Assembly: GCA_023133185.1 (NCBI GenBank)
Contig: JAGLWX010000214.1
Location: 1-15,989, forward strand
Length of the DNA stretch: 15,989 bases
Origin: Fidelibacterota bacterium
GTDB taxonomy: Bacteria > Fidelibacterota > UBA2242
Direction of reading: 5' to 3'
Position numbers and translations under genes: made by a program. Under the pieces are notes generated by a model that saw only the letters and a program-made list of their open reading frames with translations, was not told the origin of the DNA and made no database searches. The stretch's first letter is position 1. Each line of letters opens with the position of its first letter. Of this stretch, positions 8,701 to 15,037 are shown piece by piece.

Positions 8701-9004
8701 TTCGCCACTTCACCTGATTTTTAACGAGAATATTTTCCTTCTCTCCTTGCGGTGATTGATATCTGATTTTTAAATTATACCAGCCGGAATCAGGAATATC
8801 AATTTCCCAGGTAACTGACCCTTCAGCTCCCATCTCCAGGTATTTGCCATTTGAAGCCTGGTTGTCTGACAACAGTCTCATGTCGATATAACGATTATCC
8901 TCGGCTTCATAAATCTGAGAAAAATCTGCCGCCTGAATAATTTGGAAAAACACAACGAGACTTATAAAAATAGACCCTGAAAGATAATTCTGATATCGTC
9001 GCAT
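5732..9004 (-). CDS. Three-part exported protein: CBM35-like module, metallo-beta-lactamase fold and serine esterase
   Basis: 1090 residues. Signal peptide (1-25, ending IIQA), then a CBM6/35-like module (27-143, beginning YEAED and closing with INIDYLLID). A ComEC-like metallo-beta-lactamase domain follows (about 240-470): DVNHGN start, VDCG, zinc motif HYHEDH at 301-306, DGD at 374-376, and His residues at 402, 403 and 405. Residues 500-590 are helical and charged. The last part is an alpha/beta hydrolase of the feruloyl-esterase/prolyl-oligopeptidase type (590-810) with nucleophile Ser697 in GASMGG, Asp757 in GEIDP and His789 in VKHDSW; GPWIDA and IVYGT blocks about 920-940 belong to a C-terminal extension known from related hydrolases. 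Both active sites look intact. There is neither lipobox nor T9SS tail, so a periplasmic or other-route location is likely. The esterase half probably removes acyl groups from hemicellulose; the role of the lactamase fold is unknown. ATG at 9004 follows AGGTG at good spacing. The stop overlaps the next ATG (TGATG). Confidence 0.88.
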   Translation of the reverse strand: MRRYQNYLSGSIFISLVVFFQIIQAADFSQIYEAEDNRYIDMRLLSDNQASNGKYLEMGAEGSVTWEIDIPDSGWYNLKIRYQSPQGEKENILVKNQVKWRMGFGWTDEWTFAERLIALNAGPNTIELAANWGGINIDYLLIDPINTKPIITPSRNVYYSTFPRDIYVKVNTYGRVIESVTTKERSLLYSYETYPFEEEACLLKIDKVLLDDLLPGEHLITVNFNTNESVDFRLMVMEDRNPAALTIIAPDVNHGNSVLIIFPTGKTMLVDCGKSYIRDKIIIPLLRKNNIEKIDYFVLTHYHEDHDSGDRGATIRDQFNVEIFWDYQSFNAGDVLEIEDVQLKILNAYSDGTDENTRSLAIQLKYNGFIYMHDGDIYANNQKKIMDKFPNDMKAHVYLANHHFHGSTYPDYLRIMKPEVVLIQAEQALYARSTYTKTYLIESVEWLRENKQHVIETLPAIEVGTCVIRVNSGNDWDYETYKDSEIPFIPFLPQNRGMLKQQLNSRMLLKNLPERIKSYRQIVTEELQLTPQSGDHLSATVFLQLENLERSSKNPAENEKDIFRTETELKEIIEWIRNGKDYFQEKRGRIKIGYLSEIDSTIQPFDLMIPNHYDKNKSYGLMIYLHGKEDPIQKYRNLLWANEDPGLDELGVFKVAVYGRRNCWYQGAGEEDVFRVIKEIQKLYPIDSTRIYLMGASMGGFGSWYIGLHYADQFAAISPICGRAIKIQDFYDETISPYNYIENALHLPARIYHGEIDPVISAEDSRAMAAKMKSLKYEYVYTEFANVKHDSWNNARADSERLPYLIQFQSNPYPDKVINKCFYLRHGKAYWTNIASKIVWKDFAELKASIMAGNRIEITTANIDEFQIDCARVQGKTVTVNIDGQQLEIENSKSWFTIYRDAGNSWEKGHKSIEGLHKRKYFEGPWIDAEQNPFVIVYGTNNPDGGARLQNIGREILRYYAQFDMDPKFIPDSLLDAKTIASCNLHLLGTPVENLYLEKIQGKLPVEFTKSKFIMQKVYSVVSHGLRMIYPNPANPDRYVRIDVFPENIDNFDILQETVADFLVYTIKKNKVKIIQKDFFDSSWMLKDTY

Positions 9005-9020
9005 TATTACACCTATCGTT

Positions 9021-12000
9021 TTACTTTAGTAGAAGCATTTTGCGGATTCTTAAAGTTCCTTCGGCAGAAATATGTAAAAAATATATTCCCGTTGCTAAAT
9101 CACCAGCATCAAAATTAATTCTATGCAATCCGATGTTTTGCCGGGTTGAAACCAGTGTTCGGACCAGACGCCCCCGGATATCATATATCGTCACAGTTAC
9201 ATCCGTATTCCGCTGTAAATAATACTGGATTACAGTCTTTGAATTGAATGGATTTGGATAATTCGGATATAATCTAAAGTCTTCAGGATGATTATGAGTA
9301 TCTTTTCTATCAACCGATGTTGTTTGTAAAAACCGGAATTCAAGATCATCTATATAAAGGGTACCGGTTCCATATCCTCCATTCTCGGTCAGAATATAAA
9401 ATGCCAATTGCTTCCATTTACAGCTGTCGACATCTAAAACGCTCGTGTTTGGAATAAAATCCTGAAAACGAATGAGGATTTCATTGGATATCTTATCATT
9501 CAGCGGAATGTAATAATCCCATGTTTTATTCGCCTGATCGTACAATCGAACGACTAAATCTCTCTGGGAACTATCGGGGACCAACCAAAAATGGATTGCC
9601 GTTGCAATTCGATAATCTCCAAGCAAATCTCGGATAATTCCAGAATAAGGCGGACTCCCGTTTCCCAGTGAGTAATCAAATTGTAAGCTATACTGACCGC
9701 TATACACATGATTCTCGCTCAATGACACTGTGGCTGTCAGACCGGGGACACTGCTCCAAATCTCATCAAGATCAGACTGTTCGTCGTATGTATCAAAGTC
9801 ATCAATTATAATTTTATCATTTATTTCTATTGCAACCGTATCAGAGTGTAATTCCGGTGATGCGACAATAACTTTAACAGTTCCCGCCAGATTACCTGGA
9901 TAAAAGATGTTTTGATAAACACCATTGACAGGAAATATTGCTCCAGTATGTTTAATTTCACCCTCTCCGATAACTGAAAAATACACCGGATTATCAGCAT
10001 CGGGACATAAAAAATCATCTCCATCTTCGATTATGCACGTTAAAAGTGTCGAGTCCAGCCTACTGCTTAAAATTACCGTGGGTGTTACGAATAATTGTAA
10101 ATGATCCGGTTCGTTTCCAGAACGAACATTAAAATCGCCCGGGATTTTCTCTACCGGTAGCTGTTTAGGAAGATAATAGCCTCTGATTGATTCATCATAG
10201 GTTCCCTCAATATCGAGTGTATTATCAAAAAGTGTAATCGTTGCCCGGTCAACAACATATTTAGAAGCCAATTCAACATGAATATTGTAATCATTTTCAT
10301 GATTGCTATTTACTCCAACTGATACGTCGTCGCTCCACAAGATCGGCTTTTCATAAATAAACCGGATAAATCCAATCCGATTGCCTTCAATCTCGGCAGA
10401 GAATTTCAGGTTATTTTTTATCAGTAGTGGATCAACATCATACTGAACATAATCATACGCATCCAGATCGTCCGGATATTGATATAAACGATTATTAAAA
10501 GTGACATTAAAATTCTTTGTATAAAGACCGTTTGTATCGACTCGTTCGATTGACCATTCGTCAAGATAACAGGTAATTCCGGATTGCTTAGACTCCCAGA
10601 TAGTTTTTATGCCCCATACGGATGTGTCCTGTGGCAACGTAAATTCCTTTTCAAACCATTGCCAATCCGTTGTTAACGAAAGACCGGTAAAGAGTGTATC
10701 TCGTGCTACTACCTTCTGTATATTCGGACTGATAATATCCACGATCACATTTATGGCATCTTCAACAAAAGTATTTGCTTTGGCTTTCATTCTAAATCGA
10801 TATTTTTTTCCGGGAATTCCTCGGGGAACTGTGGAATATGGCAGTTTACCTTCAATCCAGTAAACATATTCGCCATTATAAAGCAGACAGTTTGTTGATG
10901 CCGATATATGGTCCTTACCCTGCAGCAGGATTTGGCCGGGCTGGCTCCCGTTTTTATTGGGATAGGCGTTATCATATCCCCACCAGTGAGCCGCATAATT
11001 TCCATCGATTTCCACATGATCGAAACTCCGGTTTAATAACACCAACTCCCTGTCGCTTTCGCCGGATAGTTGCAGCTTATACGATTCAGCCAGGATGCGA
11101 TTCTTTTTGGTAAATTCCTGCCCATCCTGAACCCGCCAGGTTGCTGAATACCATTGCATTCCGGGATCGTCAGCAGCCAGGGTTGTTTGCATTGGTAAAT
11201 TAATCAGTTCTTCTTCATCCCAATTATTGGTAATTGCATGCCATTTCCGGGCTGTGATATAATCGGCGCCAATTTCAAGATAAACACATTGATCACCAAT
11301 ATACTTGGAAAAATATCCTGTTTTGCTTGTACATGTTACGGGCGCATTAATGAACTGAATATTATATGCCCTTGCAAAAATGTTACTTTCTAAGTGATTA
11401 TGTCCGTGCAAAAACAGCTTAACTTGCGGATTGCGTGCAAAGAAATCCTCCCACCAATCCTGCTCACCAATATTACGATAATCAATATTGTCACTATTCT
11501 CGGTACTGCCGTAAAGTGTATTATGTGATAAAATGACAGTCGTATACTCAGGATATTGTTTTGTAATGAATTCCAGCCAATTTTTCTGATTGATCGGAAC
11601 CAGATGCGTAACCCCTTCCTCTCCCATAACAAGGAATAGGATATCGTTGTATAAAAATGAAAAATGGGGATTGATCAAACCACTTTCTTCTTCACCGCGA
11701 GCATAGGCTCTGTACGGAGTATCCGGTTCATCCAAAAAGTTTTCAGTATCATGGTTTCCAAATACAAATATCCAGGGAATCAGCAAATTGTTCCAGGATT
11801 TCTTAGCTTTTTCCCAGCAGGTTGCACTTCCATAATGCGTCATGTCGCCCATATTTAAAACAAAATCAACCGTCGGAAAAGAAAGATGGTTTTGAATATC
11901 ATCAAGGATCAAATCAGATTGTGATTCCTTTTCACTTACTGCATTAAAATGGGGATCACCAATGAGGGCAATCCGAACAGGGTCATAATCTGCCTGTGAA

Positions 12001-12056
12001 AACGATAATAATGTTACAATTAGGAATGCAATGTAGATTCCACTGCTTTTGCACAT
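9021..12056 (-). CDS. Secreted calcineurin-like metallophosphoesterase with carbohydrate-binding-like modules and T9SS sorting domain
   Basis: 1011 residues. A Sec signal peptide (1-22, ending FSQA) is followed by a complete metallophosphoesterase domain (about 25-270). All metal-binding motifs are present: GDPHF (Asp34, His36), GDMTHYG (Asp71), GNHDTE (Asn101, His102), SHNT (His178) and GHNH (His219, His221). Next come a CBM4/9-like beta-sandwich (about 345-505), an unassigned beta-rich stretch (510-650), an Ig-like domain (651-746), a CBM11-like module (749-908, starting IIIDDFDTY) and a T9SS sorting domain (929-1011, PNYPNPFN … MLLLK). The family hydrolyses phosphomono- or diesters with two metal ions; the substrate cannot be read from sequence. 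The location outside the cell and the sugar-binding-like modules point to a polysaccharide or glycoconjugate substrate rather than a nucleotide. The Ig-CBM11-sorting tail is shared with the DUF5060 protein at 1512-4310. The next gene starts 16 bases downstream. Phosphoesterase identity is firm; its role in mannan use is inference. Confidence 0.9.
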   Translation of the reverse strand: MCKSSGIYIAFLIVTLLSFSQADYDPVRIALIGDPHFNAVSEKESQSDLILDDIQNHLSFPTVDFVLNMGDMTHYGSATCWEKAKKSWNNLLIPWIFVFGNHDTENFLDEPDTPYRAYARGEEESGLINPHFSFLYNDILFLVMGEEGVTHLVPINQKNWLEFITKQYPEYTTVILSHNTLYGSTENSDNIDYRNIGEQDWWEDFFARNPQVKLFLHGHNHLESNIFARAYNIQFINAPVTCTSKTGYFSKYIGDQCVYLEIGADYITARKWHAITNNWDEEELINLPMQTTLAADDPGMQWYSATWRVQDGQEFTKKNRILAESYKLQLSGESDRELVLLNRSFDHVEIDGNYAAHWWGYDNAYPNKNGSQPGQILLQGKDHISASTNCLLYNGEYVYWIEGKLPYSTVPRGIPGKKYRFRMKAKANTFVEDAINVIVDIISPNIQKVVARDTLFTGLSLTTDWQWFEKEFTLPQDTSVWGIKTIWESKQSGITCYLDEWSIERVDTNGLYTKNFNVTFNNRLYQYPDDLDAYDYVQYDVDPLLIKNNLKFSAEIEGNRIGFIRFIYEKPILWSDDVSVGVNSNHENDYNIHVELASKYVVDRATITLFDNTLDIEGTYDESIRGYYLPKQLPVEKIPGDFNVRSGNEPDHLQLFVTPTVILSSRLDSTLLTCIIEDGDDFLCPDADNPVYFSVIGEGEIKHTGAIFPVNGVYQNIFYPGNLAGTVKVIVASPELHSDTVAIEINDKIIIDDFDTYDEQSDLDEIWSSVPGLTATVSLSENHVYSGQYSLQFDYSLGNGSPPYSGIIRDLLGDYRIATAIHFWLVPDSSQRDLVVRLYDQANKTWDYYIPLNDKISNEILIRFQDFIPNTSVLDVDSCKWKQLAFYILTENGGYGTGTLYIDDLEFRFLQTTSVDRKDTHNHPEDFRLYPNYPNPFNSKTVIQYYLQRNTDVTVTIYDIRGRLVRTLVSTRQNIGLHRINFDAGDLATGIYFLHISAEGTLRIRKMLLLK

Positions 12057-12142
12057 AATCCAACCTTTCTATTTAAAAATATATAAATAATCAATGCTTC
12101 ATCATAGAATATCATTTTTTATTAAACTGTTCACTTTGCAGA
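12057..12142 (-). promoter_or_regulatory. AT-rich intergenic gap with imperfect stem-loop; possible internal promoter or processing site
   Basis: This 86-base gap is the only sizeable one in the cluster; all others are 16 bases or less. Read on the minus strand, an imperfect hairpin spans 12123-12086 (AATAA…AATG pairing with CATT…TTATT, with an internal mismatch and a further TTC/GAA pair near the loop). It is weak, AT-rich and has no GC stem followed by a T run, so it is not a convincing terminator. Downstream, TTGATT and TAGAAA are spaced 17 bases apart (about 12094-12067), a poor sigma70-like match that could arise by chance in such AT-rich DNA. AAAGG at about 12068-12064 is a credible ribosome binding site for the ATG at 12056. 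The gap coincides with a drop in GC content. Confidence 0.25.
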
Positions 12143-15037
12143 TTACTTTAATAAAATAATTTTCCGGGTACCGGTAAATCTTCCTGCTTTTATAATCAGG
12201 AAATAGATGCCTGATGATAATCTGGAGGCATTGTAATTCAATGTATACAACCCCGCTGATTGGTTTTCTGACAACAATGTCTGTACCAAGCAGCCTAAAA
12301 GATCATATATTGCAATAATTACATCTTCCCGCTCTGGTAAATAATACCGGATTGTGGTTGATGAGTTGAATGGATTTGGATAGTTCGGATAGAGTATTAC
12401 ATATTCCGGTATTCTCACATTATCAGATAGAACGTCTAATGAACCGACAGTCCTGTCCGGTGGCTGCCGTCCATCATCATAATAGAACCATTCATCACCG
12501 TAATCAATAAGAGTTGCCGGAGCAATCATTTTCAGGTCAAATAAATGGTCGGACGTATCATTCATAGCCTGATGAATTTCCACAGCAAGCTGGTTTTCAC
12601 CGTCAACGAGATACTGACAGTCCTCCGCCGTCAGTGTCCGTGAAGTATAAGTCGCTGCAGCGGGATTCGCCCAGGTTTCATAGGATATGTCACTTTCCGG
12701 CATGTCCACTCGGTCGACCTCATTACCATTGAGATACATAACATATCCATTATCGTATCTCGGAAAAACAATCAGCTGCGATTGGGCTGTGGCATTTTCA
12801 AAGGTAAATGTCTTACAGTAATAGACCGTTCTACAAGGTTCAACCAGTGTGTTTCCTTCATCCTGCCCACTAAAAACGAACGGTGCAGCGCCGCTTTTCC
12901 AGTCGGTCAACGGATAGGCCGGATTATGCCAGAAAACCGGTCTCTGCAATGTATCCACCCGAAAGGAAATCACCAGCGGTTCTTCTGTCACATTCCCCAT
13001 ATAGTCAGCCGCTGTTATGTAATAGGTATATTTCCCGCCCTGATCTCCATAAAACAGGTGAGAATGCATCATGGTCCCCTGACCGTCGGAAAACTCGTGC
13101 GTCATTTCGTGATAAGGAATATCATTTACGCTATAGCGTAAAAATGCCCGCTCATCGGTAGTAATTTCAACCGTAATAATCGTATCAACCGCAATGAAAA
13201 AGTCCACCGGTGCAGAGGCAAATTGGGGCGGCAGGGAATCCTGCGTAGCCAGTTGATACATTTGTGGCAGATTCATTTCGAACAAAGTGCGCGGATCAGT
13301 AAAAAATTGCAGAAAATCAGGAACACTCAGATGTCCAGGATAGGGCGCATAATGGTGAGTCGAGTTGGCATTGCGCCAGACTGCTGCATAGGCGATGTAA
13401 CTTGCCAGCGAGTCGGTTACAATCGGATTGAACAGAACTCGCGTAAAAAAATTGCTGGTCGGAATACTCTCTTGCCCCACTTCTGTCAATGCCGCTACTT
13501 TATTAAAATCCTGTGCAGCCTCAACTGTATAGCGTAAACACTTTTGATAATTAATAATATCGGCTTCGATTATATTACTCCCGAAATAGCTGTCAATACC
13601 AAAAATATCGATATAATCCGCACCAGGAAAAATCTCATAATAATCGTCTTTCGAATTGATATCCGAAGCTGCAGGTGAAAGTGCATACAATAGATTGTGA
13701 ACATTTAGCGAATCCCGCAAATATTCCACGGTAAACTGCCAGATTTGGTTATACTGATCCGTTGTACAATTACCGTCTCCCCACCAGAACCAGCCACCAG
13801 TGTGCTCGTGATATGGCCGAAAAATGATGGGAATTGATTCGCCGCTGCTGCCCCGCAGGCTTTTACAAAACAGAGCAATGCGGTATAATTTTTCTTTGTA
13901 AAAATCATGATAACCTCCGCCGGGTAGTATCCATTTGACAATATTTTCTCCGCTTAAGTTATTCTGGTAAAAACTGCGGCTTAGCGGATCATACTGATGC
14001 CAGCATAGTGTATTAATCCCGCCTCTTTCAAACGCTGAAATCATGCGGTAACGTAGCCGGCTAACGTCAAATCTCCGGGCAATATCATTGGCATCCCAGC
14101 TGTAGACTGCCGGATAAGAACCGCAAACATCTTTTAAATCACTACGGTCATCATCGCCGCTCCAGCCGACACCGTAGCCCGTCGCATCATGCATGCCGAA
14201 CATAAAATAATCCTGCGCCAACCGATCCAGGTTGGCAAAGAGATATCGGGTTTTACGGGTTGCTAGGCTATCGATCAGCCCGATATCAACAGCCGTAACT
14301 TTTTTTTCATAGTCAGTACACACATCATGGAGCGACCAAATGGCGCTGTCAACCAGTGCAGCTGTCAGATCTTCTCGCTCAACGAATTGTTCTGTAGCAG
14401 CTACGGCAATCTGAAGTATAGCTTTGGAACCCGGGAAAAACTGACCTTCCCCATCACCCTCTTCTGTATTAGTCAGCAGTTTTTTAGCAGCAGATATAGC
14501 CATTTCCAGAGCAGCCAGATCAACGGTTCCGGCGTCAACGGCATCACCGACTTTTAAATCATCAAAATAAACTGTGCCCGTTTTGGCAACAGTAGTACCG
14601 CCGTCAAGATAAAAATACAACCGTGTCATTATCAACGGGGGCGCGGTTGCCATCTGAAACACATCGGTGTGCCAAACATTGTCGGCACTCAGCTGAACCT
14701 GCAGCCAGTTACTGGTGTCGTTTTCATAAATCGGCTTTATGGTCAGCTGGCAGTTCACATCAGATTTTACCCTAAGGCTAAGATAGGGATTTTCGGTCAG
14801 GTCAATCTGTACTGTTGGTGTAAAATTAAAATTATCCCATTCCCAGCTGCTAGCGGTCCGGTGGTAATTAATCAGCAAACTACTGTCAAGTTCCGTGATT
14901 TCATAAGTCACTTCATGCCCGGCAGGCACTTCCCAGCCAGTTAACATATTGTCATTAAAATCTTCATGCAGTCCTGTTATCTGGGCAAATCCAAATACTG
15001 ACAGCAAGATTGTTAATGCTGCTATTTTATAAACCAT
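12143..15037 (-). CDS. Modular secreted GH26 endo-beta-1,4-mannanase with T9SS sorting domain
   Basis: 964-residue exported enzyme hydrolysing internal beta-1,4-mannosyl bonds of mannan or glucomannan. Order of parts: Sec signal peptide (1-19); beta-sandwich carbohydrate-binding-like module (about 25-165); helical FIVAR-like segment (171-247) with a GEGQF turn; GH26 barrel (about 252-597); Ig/FN3-like domain (605-695); galactose-binding-like domain (700-840, with YMYLNGNEVDR-type and AVEIHQ blocks); T9SS sorting domain (about 880-964, starting LYPNYPNPFN and ending ILLK). Catalytic acid/base is Glu411 in RPYHEHTGGWFWWG, preceded by the conserved His410; the nucleophile is Glu519 in AALTEVG. 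Other GH26 blocks are GMHDATGYGVGW and AYAAVWRNA. The catalytic part and the helical segment are closely similar to the lipoprotein GH26 at 4323-5732, so the two are paralogues. It follows the GH130 gene with no gap. The T9SS tail predicts export across the outer membrane and surface anchoring or release. All key residues are present. Confidence 0.95.
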   Translation of the reverse strand: MVYKIAALTILLSVFGFAQITGLHEDFNDNMLTGWEVPAGHEVTYEITELDSSLLINYHRTASSWEWDNFNFTPTVQIDLTENPYLSLRVKSDVNCQLTIKPIYENDTSNWLQVQLSADNVWHTDVFQMATAPPLIMTRLYFYLDGGTTVAKTGTVYFDDLKVGDAVDAGTVDLAALEMAISAAKKLLTNTEEGDGEGQFFPGSKAILQIAVAATEQFVEREDLTAALVDSAIWSLHDVCTDYEKKVTAVDIGLIDSLATRKTRYLFANLDRLAQDYFMFGMHDATGYGVGWSGDDDRSDLKDVCGSYPAVYSWDANDIARRFDVSRLRYRMISAFERGGINTLCWHQYDPLSRSFYQNNLSGENIVKWILPGGGYHDFYKEKLYRIALFCKSLRGSSGESIPIIFRPYHEHTGGWFWWGDGNCTTDQYNQIWQFTVEYLRDSLNVHNLLYALSPAASDINSKDDYYEIFPGADYIDIFGIDSYFGSNIIEADIINYQKCLRYTVEAAQDFNKVAALTEVGQESIPTSNFFTRVLFNPIVTDSLASYIAYAAVWRNANSTHHYAPYPGHLSVPDFLQFFTDPRTLFEMNLPQMYQLATQDSLPPQFASAPVDFFIAVDTIITVEITTDERAFLRYSVNDIPYHEMTHEFSDGQGTMMHSHLFYGDQGGKYTYYITAADYMGNVTEEPLVISFRVDTLQRPVFWHNPAYPLTDWKSGAAPFVFSGQDEGNTLVEPCRTVYYCKTFTFENATAQSQLIVFPRYDNGYVMYLNGNEVDRVDMPESDISYETWANPAAATYTSRTLTAEDCQYLVDGENQLAVEIHQAMNDTSDHLFDLKMIAPATLIDYGDEWFYYDDGRQPPDRTVGSLDVLSDNVRIPEYVILYPNYPNPFNSSTTIRYYLPEREDVIIAIYDLLGCLVQTLLSENQSAGLYTLNYNASRLSSGIYFLIIKAGRFTGTRKIILLK

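Noticed and set aside
12086..12123. Intrinsic terminator after the large GH26 gene
   Set aside because: The stem is short, AT-rich and mismatched and is not followed by a T run on the coding strand, so it is better described as a weak hairpin.
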